Shown: positions 1 through 6,064, counted from the stretch's first letter. The stretch: DNA of 7,044 nucleotides from Acidobacteriota bacterium (GCA_027297005.1 JAPUIN010000145.1:1-7044); one strand, 5' to 3'. Numbers and translations: made by a program. The notes: a model not told the origin generated them from the sequence alone.

Positions 1-777
1 TCGCTCGACTCGATCCGTGACGACTCAGGCCGCCGCCTGATCGAAAACCTGAAATCTGTCGCCTGGACCGGCACGCAGGCCGCGTTCCGTGTCCTGCGCG
101 ATACCTATCCGGGCGGCCGGTTCGAGAGCCGCGAGCGGCCACCGATCCAGGTGACGCTGCTCGGGGCAGGCGCGGTCGGTATGCATGTGGTGCAGGCGGC
201 GGTGCACTACGGCGACGATGCACTGCGTGGCCGGCTCATCGCGGCCGGCGTCGCCGGCGCCCTGGTGACGGCGATTGACCGTGACATCACCTCGCGCGAG
301 GGGATCATGAGCGGGATCCTCGCCCGCACCGACATCCTGATCGACGCCACCCAGCGCCCGGATCCGAGCCGCCACGTCATCCCGAACGACTGGGTCGCTC
401 ATCTTCCGCAGCATGCCGTGATCCTGGATCTGTCGGTTGACCCGTATGACTACACGAGCAACCCTCCGATCGTGCGGGGGATCGAAGGGATTCCCCAGGG
501 GAACCTCGATCAGTACATCTTCCGCCCCGACGATCCGGCGTACGCAAAGCTCCCGGCGTCGGTGAAGAAAGAGCACCGCCGTCACGTGGTGTCGTGCTAC
601 TCGTGGCCGGGGGTCTACCCGAAGGAGTGCATGGAGGTGTACGGCCAGCAGCTGCAGCCGATCATCCGCGTGCTGGCCGAGCGCGGCGGAGTGGAGAACA
701 TCTCGCCTCAGGGCGGCTATTTCGAGCGCGCGATGGCACGGGCCCAGCTGTCGCGCTGGAACGATGTGATCGGATGA
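1..777 (+). CDS. AlaDH/PNT-family dehydrogenase, first tandem paralogue (5' truncated)
   Basis: The reading frame is open from base 1, so the gene begins upstream; 258 codons remain, ending at TGA 775-777. An internal GTG at 151 could be mistaken for a start, but the upstream codons align with residues 120-166 of the next gene, so they are coding. Visible parts (numbered from base 1): a Rossmann glycine motif GAGAVG at 55-60; an acidic residue D93 near the end of the second beta strand, the usual place for NAD ribose recognition; DATQR at 115-119; SVDPY with D147 at the position of the alanine dehydrogenase catalytic Asp; RGIEGIPQGNLD at 159-170; and SCYSWPG at 198-204, where canonical enzymes have NMPG. 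About half the residues match the neighbour by eye. Family knowledge suggests reversible NAD(P)H-dependent reductive amination of a 2-oxo acid such as pyruvate in the cytosol, but the substrate is unproven. The missing N-terminal ~120 residues would hold the substrate-binding Arg, Lys/Arg and His. Confidence 0.85.
   Translation, partial: SLDSIRDDSGRRLIENLKSVAWTGTQAAFRVLRDTYPGGRFESRERPPIQVTLLGAGAVGMHVVQAAVHYGDDALRGRLIAAGVAGALVTAIDRDITSREGIMSGILARTDILIDATQRPDPSRHVIPNDWVAHLPQHAVILDLSVDPYDYTSNPPIVRGIEGIPQGNLDQYIFRPDDPAYAKLPASVKKEHRRHVVSCYSWPGVYPKECMEVYGQQLQPIIRVLAERGGVENISPQGGYFERAMARAQLSRWNDVIG
592..612 (+). repeat. 21-bp perfect direct repeat, copy 1 (within paralogue 1)
   Basis: This stretch encodes the SCYSWPG region and is identical to 1777-1797 in the second paralogue. 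A longer, imperfect match links 474-525 with about 1655-1706, around the RGIEGIPQGNLD motif. It is a remnant of tandem gene duplication kept by protein-level constraint, and a possible site for unequal recombination that would fuse the two genes. Confidence 0.8.
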
Positions 778-797
778 GCGGAACGCAGACGCTCTGA
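774..797 (+). other. 7-codon mini-ORF (MSGTQTL) overlapping the stop of paralogue 1
   Basis: An ATG at 774 overlaps the TGA of the first paralogue (775-777) as ATGA and reads MSGTQTL to TGA 795-797. It starts with the same ATGAGC hexamer as the mini-ORF at 812 and the gene at 832. The arrangement is seen directly; translation is unproven and no strong Shine-Dalgarno precedes it. Confidence 0.25.
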
Positions 798-811
798 GCA
801 CCGGAGAGCGC

Positions 812-835
812 ATGAGCACAGGAAAGAGAGCATGA
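812..835 (+). other. 7-codon mini-ORF (MSTGKRA) overlapping the start of paralogue 2
   Basis: An ATG at 812 sits 3 bases after the purine run GGAGAG (803-808) and reads MSTGKRA to TGA 833-835. That stop overlaps the ATG of the next gene (832-834) as ATGA. The initiation context is nearly duplicated in 803-817 and 825-837. It could be a leader that feeds ribosomes to the downstream start, or a duplicated initiation region with no function. Confidence 0.3.
820..828 (+). promoter_or_regulatory. Ribosome binding site of paralogue 2
   Basis: The purine stretch AGGAAAGAG lies just upstream of ATG 832; AGGA at 820-823 is separated from it by 8 bases. It supports 832 as the start rather than an internal codon, and it is itself inside the MSTGKRA mini-ORF. 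Confidence 0.6.
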
Positions 836-1977
836 GCCGGCCGGAGTCGATCGGCTTTCCGCGCATGCTGAAGGAGCAGGGGGAGGTGCGCGTCTTCCTG
901 CCGGAGTTCATCCAGAGCCTCACGCAGCTCGGGGTCGAGGTGTTCATCGAGGAGGGGTATGGGTCGCGGTCGGGGCTGTCGATCGACGACTTCCGGCGCG
1001 GCAACGAGATGGTGCGCATGTGCTCGCGCGATAAGGCGTTCGAGCAGGATCTCGTCATGGTGCTGCGCGCTCCCCGGATCGAAGATTTCAAGAAGGTGCG
1101 CCGCGGAGCCTGCCTGGTGTCGATGCTGCATTTCCCGACGCGTCCGAGGCGGGTCGCCGAGCTGCAGGAGCGCGGGGTCGAGGCGATCTCGCTGGACTGC
1201 ATCACCAACGACTCCAACCTGCGTCTGATGGAGAACATGCGGGCCGTCGCGTGGAACGGGCTGGAGACCGCCTTCGACATCCTGGAGTCGCGCTGGCCGG
1301 AGCTGACGCACCCCACCGGCGATCCGATCCGGGTGCTGATCCTCGGATCGGGGATGGTGGGACGCCACGCCGCCGACGCGGCGACCAAGCTCGGCAGCGT
1401 CGGGCGCAACGCCCGGCACATCGAGTCGGGGCGGATGGGTGTCATCGCCCTCACGGTGGGGCGCAACCTCACCTCGAACACGAAGGAGATGAAGCGGCTG
1501 TTCGGCCGCTGCGACGTGCTCGTGGATGCGACGCAGCGCCGCGACACGTCGAAGCCGGTGGTGCCGAACACCTGGCTCGGCTGGCTGCCGGAGCACACCG
1601 TCGTCACCGATCTCGCCGTCGACCCGTACACCCTCGACATGACGCCGCCGGTCGTGCGCGGGATTGAGGGGATCCCGCAGGGAAACCTCGACAAGTACAT
1701 CTTCCCCCCGGACGATCCGGACTGGGATCAGACGGTGCCGCCGGAGGTCCCATCGAAGGAACGGCGCACCGTCGTCTCGTGCTACTCGTGGCCGGGGCTC
1801 CATCCGGAAGCCTGCATGCGCCACTACGCCCAGCAGCTCGCGCCGTTGTTTAAACCGCTCGTCCGCAAGGGGTACGACGACCTGTCAATGGACAGTGGTT
1901 ACTTCGAGCGTGCCCTCTGCCGCGCGACATTGCGCGCATGGATCCAGAGCGGCCACTACGAGGCGCGTCCGCGATGA
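832..1977 (+). CDS. AlaDH/PNT-family dehydrogenase, second tandem paralogue (complete)
   Basis: This 381-aa protein is close to the roughly 370 aa usual for alanine dehydrogenase. The N-terminal domain begins IGFPRMLKEQGEVRVFLP, matching the family opening, with R20 at the substrate-binding Arg. VMVLRAP at 75-81 places R79 where canonical enzymes have a catalytic Lys. SMLHF has H100 at the catalytic His. The Rossmann motif GSGMVG is at 172-177. The second beta strand ends LTVGRN (208-212 covers TVGRN), so the usual acidic residue is replaced by G210-R211, hinting at NADP or another cofactor preference. DATQR is at 232-236, DLAVDPY has D264 at the catalytic Asp position, and SCYSWPG is at 316-322 where NMPG is expected. 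The fold is well supported. The reaction is probably NAD(P)H-linked interconversion of a 2-oxo acid and an amino acid, but the altered pocket makes a simple alanine dehydrogenase label unsafe. The gene is co-directional with its paralogue (54-base gap) and with the peptidase gene (16-base gap), suggesting one operon and possibly a heteromer. Confidence 0.85.
   Translation: MSRPESIGFPRMLKEQGEVRVFLPEFIQSLTQLGVEVFIEEGYGSRSGLSIDDFRRGNEMVRMCSRDKAFEQDLVMVLRAPRIEDFKKVRRGACLVSMLHFPTRPRRVAELQERGVEAISLDCITNDSNLRLMENMRAVAWNGLETAFDILESRWPELTHPTGDPIRVLILGSGMVGRHAADAATKLGSVGRNARHIESGRMGVIALTVGRNLTSNTKEMKRLFGRCDVLVDATQRRDTSKPVVPNTWLGWLPEHTVVTDLAVDPYTLDMTPPVVRGIEGIPQGNLDKYIFPPDDPDWDQTVPPEVPSKERRTVVSCYSWPGLHPEACMRHYAQQLAPLFKPLVRKGYDDLSMDSGYFERALCRATLRAWIQSGHYEARPR
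1777..1797 (+). repeat. 21-bp perfect direct repeat, copy 2 (within paralogue 2)
   Basis: Identical to 592-612, encoding the same SCYSWPG segment of the second paralogue. The distance between copies is 1185 bases, about one gene length, as expected for a tandem duplication. Confidence 0.8.
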
Positions 1978-1983
1978 TCCACC

Positions 1984-1988
1984 GGGAG
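1984..1988 (+). promoter_or_regulatory. Ribosome binding site of the M24 peptidase gene
   Basis: GGGAG lies 5 bases before ATG 1994 and 8 bases before the adjacent in-frame ATG 1997, so either Met may start the protein. It excludes the much longer frame that stays open upstream inside the dehydrogenase gene. Confidence 0.6.
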
Positions 1989-1993
1989 ATTCG

Positions 1994-3331
1994 ATGATGA
2001 ACGATCTCACCGCCCGGTCAGTATTGCGCTTCGCCCTGGCTGTGGCGGGCACCGTCACTCTCGCCGCCATCGCCGCGACCTGCCTTACGCTGGCGGGTCC
2101 GGTCTCCGCCGGATCGCCGGAGGGGGAGGTCGATCACGAGAAGATCCGCCGGGACCGCATCAAACTTCTGCTGCCAGAGATCATGAAGGAGCAGAATATC
2201 GACGCCTGGCTCACCTTCACGCGTGAGAACACGCCCGACCCGATCCTCCCGATCATCGGCATCGACCACATCGTCGCGCGCGGCGCGTTCATCTTCGCAC
2301 GCGACGGGAAAGAGTTTCGGAGCATCGCCATCGCCGCCTCGTACGACGTCGACCCGATTCACAAATCGGGCCTGTACGACGAGGTGATCGCCTACAAAGC
2401 GGAAGGGGTGAAACCGCATCTGAGAAAAGTGATCGACGCTCTCGCCCCGAAGAGGATCGCGATCAACTACTCGCGCGACGTCACCATCGCCGATGGGCTG
2501 ACCGTCGGCCTGCGCGCCTACCTCGACGAGGCGCTCGGCCTCCACACAAAGAAGTTCATCTCCTCGGAACGACTGGTCGTCTCGCTGCTCGGGCGCAAGA
2601 TGCCGGAGGAGATCGCCGCCCTCGAGAGGGCGGCTGAGGGGACGCAGCGCGTGATTCGCGAGGCGCTGACCTCGAAGCGCGTCAAGCCGGGAGTGACGAC
2701 CGAGAACGACCTGAATGACTGGATGATGGCGCGCGCGAAGGAGCTGGGGTTCGGCGTGGCCTTCACATCGGTCGTCGTCGGTCCGCAGCGCGGCCACTCC
2801 GAGCCGACCGACCGCGTCATCGAGCGGGGGGACGTCATCCGGATCGACTGGGGCGCATCGTACGGCGGGTACTGCGCCGACATCCAGCGCACCGCCTACG
2901 TTCTGAAAGAGGGGGAGACCGAGGCGCCGGCCTGGCTGCAGCGGCTATGGGATGCCACCCTCGCCGCGAACCGCGCCGCCGTGGCGGCACTGAAGCCCGG
3001 CAACACCGGCAACGACGTCGATACGGCAGGCCGCGGCTCGCTCGTCGACGCCGGCTTTCCCGAGTATCCACACGGCACCGGTCACGCCATCGGGCTTAAA
3101 GTACATGACGTCGGCCCGATGCTCGGCCCCGACTGGCCTGAGCGCTACGGCGACCCGGTCTTCTTCAAGATCGAACCGGGCCAGGTGTTCGCCGTCGAGC
3201 CGCTCATCTACATCAGGCCGGACGAAATCGGCTATGACTTTCACACCGGCCTCGAGGAGAACCTGGTGGTCGAGAAGGAGGGCGCCCGCTACATCGGCAC
3301 CCCCCAGACCGAGCTGATCCTGATCCGCTGA
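1994..3331 (+). CDS. Exported M24-family metallopeptidase (Xaa-Pro aminopeptidase type)
   Basis: This 445-aa protein probably removes N-terminal residues preceding proline using a dinuclear metal centre. Residues 1-39 look like a Sec signal peptide: a basic N-terminus, a hydrophobic run at about 12-34, then a VSA-type cleavage site near 39. A creatinase-like N-terminal domain spans about 47-195 and the pita-bread M24 domain about 203-430. All five expected metal ligands are visible: D285 in IDWG, D296 in ADIQRT, H364 in GTGHAIG, E402 in VEPLIY and E421 in GLEEN. H268 (GHSEP) and H371 (HDVG) match the catalytic and substrate histidines of aminopeptidase P. The frame stays open upstream to 1664, but that part overlaps the dehydrogenase gene in another frame and is not believable; the signal peptide and ribosome site fix the start at 1994 or 1997. 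It is 16 bases after the dehydrogenase gene, so co-transcription is likely. It probably acts in the periplasm. Prolidase is an alternative specificity. Confidence 0.9.
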   Translation: MMNDLTARSVLRFALAVAGTVTLAAIAATCLTLAGPVSAGSPEGEVDHEKIRRDRIKLLLPEIMKEQNIDAWLTFTRENTPDPILPIIGIDHIVARGAFIFARDGKEFRSIAIAASYDVDPIHKSGLYDEVIAYKAEGVKPHLRKVIDALAPKRIAINYSRDVTIADGLTVGLRAYLDEALGLHTKKFISSERLVVSLLGRKMPEEIAALERAAEGTQRVIREALTSKRVKPGVTTENDLNDWMMARAKELGFGVAFTSVVVGPQRGHSEPTDRVIERGDVIRIDWGASYGGYCADIQRTAYVLKEGETEAPAWLQRLWDATLAANRAAVAALKPGNTGNDVDTAGRGSLVDAGFPEYPHGTGHAIGLKVHDVGPMLGPDWPERYGDPVFFKIEPGQVFAVEPLIYIRPDEIGYDFHTGLEENLVVEKEGARYIGTPQTELILIR

Positions 3332-3469
3332 GCTGCCGACCGCCATTTCGTCAATATTCCGACGAATACTCTCCGAATCTCCCCCTTCCCGCTTGCGCAC
3401 CCCCCCTGATGGCGGTACATGGAAGGGATACTGCCATTCAGGTGCTGTGTGTGGCCCGGGGAGGGGAAA
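3332..3469 (+). promoter_or_regulatory. Intergenic leader with inverted repeats and a C-rich tract
   Basis: This non-coding stretch separates the peptidase from the lipoprotein gene. TTCGTC (3347-3352) and GACGAA (3361-3366) form a perfect 6-bp stem with an 8-base loop; it may be a weak terminator, but no T-tract follows. A second stem pairs 3410-3417 with 3429-3436 (8 pairs, one G-U) and holds GGAAGGGA in its loop. A C-rich tract contains CCCTTCC (3383-3389), complementary to GGAAGGG (3421-3427), and CTCCCC (3379-3384), complementary to GGGGAG (3458-3463) in the downstream ribosome binding site. These pairings are seen on paper only. I see no convincing -35/-10 pair. Confidence 0.35.
3458..3466 (+). 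promoter_or_regulatory. Strong ribosome binding site deciding a GTG start (lipoprotein gene)
   Basis: The run GGGGAGGGG ends 3 bases before GTG 3470; its GGAGG core (3460-3464) is 5 bases away. This favours GTG 3470 over the in-frame ATG at 3419, which would put 17 residues, two of them Cys, in front of the signal peptide and has no purine-rich site before it. Confidence 0.7.
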
Positions 3470-4051
3470 GTGTTCGCGCACTCCAATCGCGCGGGATCGG
3501 CGATCGCTGGTCTCTGCCTGCTTATCATATTAATAGGGACCGCCTGCAACCATGACGACCCGGGCGGCGGGGTCATTCCGACCTCCCCCGTCATCGGAGG
3601 GCGCATCGATGTCACTCCGGACGTGGACGGGGCCTGGGAGTTCACCCTCAGTCCCGGCACCGACTCGTGCGGCATCGAGTTCTTCCCGGTCACACCCGCA
3701 GGGGTGTTCCAGGTGACCCAGGTCAGCACCGATACGGCGTTCGGGGTCATCAACGAATGCGGCACGGTCGTCGCGCCCGGCAAGGGGACCTCCGATCCGT
3801 CCGGCATCGTGACCTTCGTCTGGGAGGAGATCTATCAGGCGTCGGCAACCTGCTTCCTGATGCTGACGACGGCGGCGACCGGCACGATCGATACGCCCGG
3901 CCAGATGATCACCGGCAGCTACACGACCGACGTCGAGCCGCGAGACAATTCCCAGGATTGCAGCACCACTTTCCCCTGCTCGCTGAGCGGGGCGTTCACC
4001 GCCACATCCTGTCCGCCCGCCACGTGCGAGTTCTCGGTCTGCGGGATCTGA
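3470..4051 (+). CDS. Small Cys-rich putative lipoprotein of unknown function
   Basis: From GTG 3470 the product is 193 aa. Residues 1-26 form a lipoprotein-like signal: basic residues near the start, a hydrophobic run at about 11-22, then IGTAC ending at C26. The lipobox is imperfect (Gly at -3, Thr at -2, Ala at -1), so a normal signal peptide or a membrane anchor remains possible. A flexible DDPGGG segment follows, then a Gly/Thr/Ser-rich, probably beta-rich body with phrases such as GAWEFTLSP and GTIDTPGQMITGSYTT. After C26 there are eight cysteines at 67, 97, 128, 164, 170, 181, 186 and 191, an even number suggesting disulfides in an exported compartment. I recognise no family. Three consecutive AT-only codons (ATA-TTA-ATA, 3527-3535) interrupt otherwise GC-rich codon use. 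It stands apart from its neighbours, with gaps of 138 and 86 bases. Confidence 0.7.
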   Translation: MFAHSNRAGSAIAGLCLLIILIGTACNHDDPGGGVIPTSPVIGGRIDVTPDVDGAWEFTLSPGTDSCGIEFFPVTPAGVFQVTQVSTDTAFGVINECGTVVAPGKGTSDPSGIVTFVWEEIYQASATCFLMLTTAATGTIDTPGQMITGSYTTDVEPRDNSQDCSTTFPCSLSGAFTATSCPPATCEFSVCGI

Positions 4052-4137
4052 TCCCCGGCGCCAAGGTGGTATGCTGATTCAGGTGTAACGCCCAGGCCTG
4101 TCCGGTGCATCACCGTATCGAAATCCCGTAGTCGAGT

Positions 4138-4578
4138 ATGACAATGCGCCTGCGAACACGAATCCTGCTGGTCTTCGAATTGCTCCTCGGTGTGCTGCCT
4201 CTCTCATTTTTCTATGTCTATTATTTCCCCGTAGGGATCTTCTGGACCCGCAAGGTCCTCGAACTGGCCACCAGGGGAGTCGGCAACCTCTACACGAGCG
4301 GCATCGCGGTGGCCTTCGTCGTGGGAGGAATCGGGCTCCTCAGCCTGTGGGTCGCCATCCTCGGCCGTCTGTTCGGTCGGACGTTACCGACCCGATTTCT
4401 GCTGACCGGCCTTTCGATTGCGATTCTCCTTGGGATCGCCGTCCTGATCTTCCTCCCCTTTTACGAAGCCTTCTGGCTGGATTACTACCTGTACGGCGCG
4501 CCGCTGCTCGTCGCAGTTCATCAGGCTATCTCGTATGCGCGGTCGAGCAGGCAACGTCTTCACCACGCGACCACGTGA
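4138..4578 (+). CDS. Hypothetical multi-spanning membrane protein
   Basis: This 146-aa protein is strongly hydrophobic, with likely membrane segments at about 10-35, 53-79, 87-109 and possibly 112-133. The N-terminus is basic (MTMRLRTR) and the C-terminal tail is short and basic (SSRQRLHH), consistent with both ends in the cytoplasm under the positive-inside rule if there are four spans. I recognise no family and no catalytic motif. The start is uncertain between ATG 4138 and ATG 4144; neither has a clear ribosome binding site. Its stop, TGA 4576-4578, overlaps the Shine-Dalgarno of the following deiminase gene, with only 10 bases between the two genes, so translational coupling and a functional link are plausible. 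Part of the first membrane segment is locally AT-rich (about 4205-4230), which is normal for Phe/Tyr-rich transmembrane codons. Anchoring, export support or transport for the deiminase are guesses. Confidence 0.65.
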   Translation: MTMRLRTRILLVFELLLGVLPLSFFYVYYFPVGIFWTRKVLELATRGVGNLYTSGIAVAFVVGGIGLLSLWVAILGRLFGRTLPTRFLLTGLSIAILLGIAVLIFLPFYEAFWLDYYLYGAPLLVAVHQAISYARSSRQRLHHATT

Positions 4579-4583
4579 GGAGG
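4578..4583 (+). promoter_or_regulatory. Perfect AGGAGG ribosome binding site overlapping the upstream stop codon
   Basis: AGGAGG shares its first base with the last base of TGA 4576-4578 and is 5 bases before GTG 4589. It is the best Shine-Dalgarno in the window. It favours GTG 4589 over the in-frame ATG 4535, which would overlap the membrane-protein gene by 44 bases and add 18 polar residues before the signal peptide. Confidence 0.8.
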
Positions 4584-4588
4584 ACGGA

Positions 4589-6064
4589 GTGCTGAACCAA
4601 ACCACCCCCAGAAGGCCCCGCTGGCTGCCGGCTCTCCTCATCAGTGTCATTCTCGTCTGGTTCGGCACGAACGCCCATTCCCTGAGTGCCGAACGGCCTC
4701 CGCGGCTCGCCGCGGAGTGGGAGCCGGCGCTGGGCGCTCTCATCGTCTGGCCACCGATCGTGCCCGACTCGTTGCTGGTGGAGATCGCCAGGGATGATCG
4801 CCTGTTCATAATCGTCGCGGACCAGGAGGAGAGGACGGAGGCGGAATCGACATTGAATGATCTGGGGATCGATCCCGGATCGGTCGAGCTCATCATCGAC
4901 GAGACGGTCGGGGGACATCGCTGGACGCGCGATTGGGGTCCCTCCGCCCTCTTCGACCGAAACGGAGATTTCCACCTGGTGGACCCCAAGTTCGTCGACT
5001 ATCCGGTTTCGATGCCGGATTGCACATCACTGCTATACAGCCTGAGCCCGTTTTCCCTGTTCTGGGACCTGTTCGGCGACGGGGGTGGCGAAAGCGACCC
5101 GACTGCGGAGCAGCTGGCACGGAGACTCGACGTCCCCCGGCTCGAACTTCCCTACGCGCTGACCGGCGGGAACGCGCTGGTGGACGGGCTCGGAACCGCG
5201 TTCTCCACCTGCGTGATGCTGAATGAAAACAATAAGTATCTCGGGCTCGGCGAGAAGGAGTTCTTCAGCACCGTTGAAACGCAGCTGGGGATCAACAACT
5301 ACATCATCCTTCCAAACTTCGAATGGTTCGGGATCCAGCACATCGACTGCCTGTTGAAACCGCTCGATGAGGAGAGGCTTCTGGTCAAGAGGGTCCCTGA
5401 GGGTCATCCGGATCACGAATTGATCGAGGAGATCGTGGAGATCCTCTCGAGGTTCACCAACCCGTACGGCCGGCCGTATCGTATCCATCGAATCGACACG
5501 CCGCCCTATTCGATGGGCCACCATGTGGCCAACTACACCAACTCGCTCATCCTCAACCGCAAGGTGCTGGTTCCCCTGTTCGGGATACCGGGGGACGAGG
5601 AGGCGCTGGAGACCTTTCGTGAGGCGATGCCCGGTTACGAGGTCCTCGGCTTCGAGAATGACGGTCCCTGGGGCTGGAATTCGTTCGACGCCCTTCACTG
5701 TCGGGTGCGCGCGATCTGGGATCCGGAGATGCTGTATATGACTCACAAACGCATCGAGGATCGGGTTCCATCCACCCTCTCTTATCCGGTCGAAGTCCGG
5801 ATCAGAGATTACAGCCGGGCGGGTCTCATCCAGGAAGAACTCAAGCTGTCCTGGCGCTTGCATGGCGAGACGGAATGGAGTGAGGCAGTTCTAAGGGTCG
5901 GCTCGGAACCGGACCTCTTCATGGCCGCCATCCCCGCTCAGGATGTCGGTGCCACGGTGGAATACTTCCTGTCGGCCGCTGATCGATCCGGGCGTCGCGA
6001 AACCCTCCCGCGGGTCGCGCCGGATGGCTTCTATTCTTTCGAGGTCGATTCCCGGGCGGATTGA
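4589..6064 (+). CDS. Exported agmatine/peptidylarginine deiminase-family enzyme with C-terminal Ig-like domain
   Basis: From GTG 4589 the protein is 491 aa. Residues 1-34 resemble a Sec signal peptide: basic RRPRW, a hydrophobic core at about 13-26, and a likely cut near LSA at 32-34. Residues about 40-390 form the PAD_porph-type guanidino-group catalytic domain: W112 and D115 in RWTRDWGP; TGGN at 192-195 followed by VDGLGT; H251 and D253 in QHIDC; N318 in YTNS; the VLVPLFG / DEEAL stretch at 326-340; and the nucleophile C371 in ALHC. This follows the Asp-His-Asn-Cys order of Porphyromonas gingivalis PPAD, with matching W-x-x-D and H-x-D spacing. Residues about 398-487 look like an Ig/Fn3-type beta domain ending VEYFLSAADRSGR...GFYSFEV. 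Expected chemistry is hydrolysis of a guanidino group to citrulline or carbamoyl product plus ammonia, outside the cytoplasm. Cytosolic agmatine deiminase is about 370 aa without a signal peptide, so extracellular PAD-like activity is preferred, but the substrate is unproven. It is coupled to the upstream membrane-protein gene. Confidence 0.85.
   Translation: MLNQTTPRRPRWLPALLISVILVWFGTNAHSLSAERPPRLAAEWEPALGALIVWPPIVPDSLLVEIARDDRLFIIVADQEERTEAESTLNDLGIDPGSVELIIDETVGGHRWTRDWGPSALFDRNGDFHLVDPKFVDYPVSMPDCTSLLYSLSPFSLFWDLFGDGGGESDPTAEQLARRLDVPRLELPYALTGGNALVDGLGTAFSTCVMLNENNKYLGLGEKEFFSTVETQLGINNYIILPNFEWFGIQHIDCLLKPLDEERLLVKRVPEGHPDHELIEEIVEILSRFTNPYGRPYRIHRIDTPPYSMGHHVANYTNSLILNRKVLVPLFGIPGDEEALETFREAMPGYEVLGFENDGPWGWNSFDALHCRVRAIWDPEMLYMTHKRIEDRVPSTLSYPVEVRIRDYSRAGLIQEELKLSWRLHGETEWSEAVLRVGSEPDLFMAAIPAQDVGATVEYFLSAADRSGRRETLPRVAPDGFYSFEVDSRAD

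Noticed and set aside
25..1824. 599-codon open frame on the minus strand spanning both dehydrogenase genes
   Set aside because: It is antisense to two proteins with clear motifs. Its Arg/His/Pro/Asp-rich composition is typical of a GC-rich antisense shadow, and its internal similarity only mirrors the sense-strand duplication.
1664..1993. Upstream extension of the peptidase frame (110 codons)
   Set aside because: It overlaps the dehydrogenase gene in another frame and is Arg/Ser/Thr-rich nonsense without family similarity; the ribosome site and signal peptide put the start at 1994 or 1997.
4064..4082. Possible extended -10 promoter (TGGTATGCT) before the membrane-protein gene
   Set aside because: Only four of six -10 bases match and no acceptable -35 is found 16-18 bases upstream, so it is not above chance.
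4103..4115. Small stem CGGTG/CACCG with a 3-base loop
   Set aside because: Five pairs with no T-tract are expected by chance in GC-rich sequence; not enough for a terminator.
5033..5863. 276-codon minus-strand frame opposite the deiminase gene
   Set aside because: Antisense shadow of a well-supported catalytic domain; no recognisable motif or ribosome binding site.
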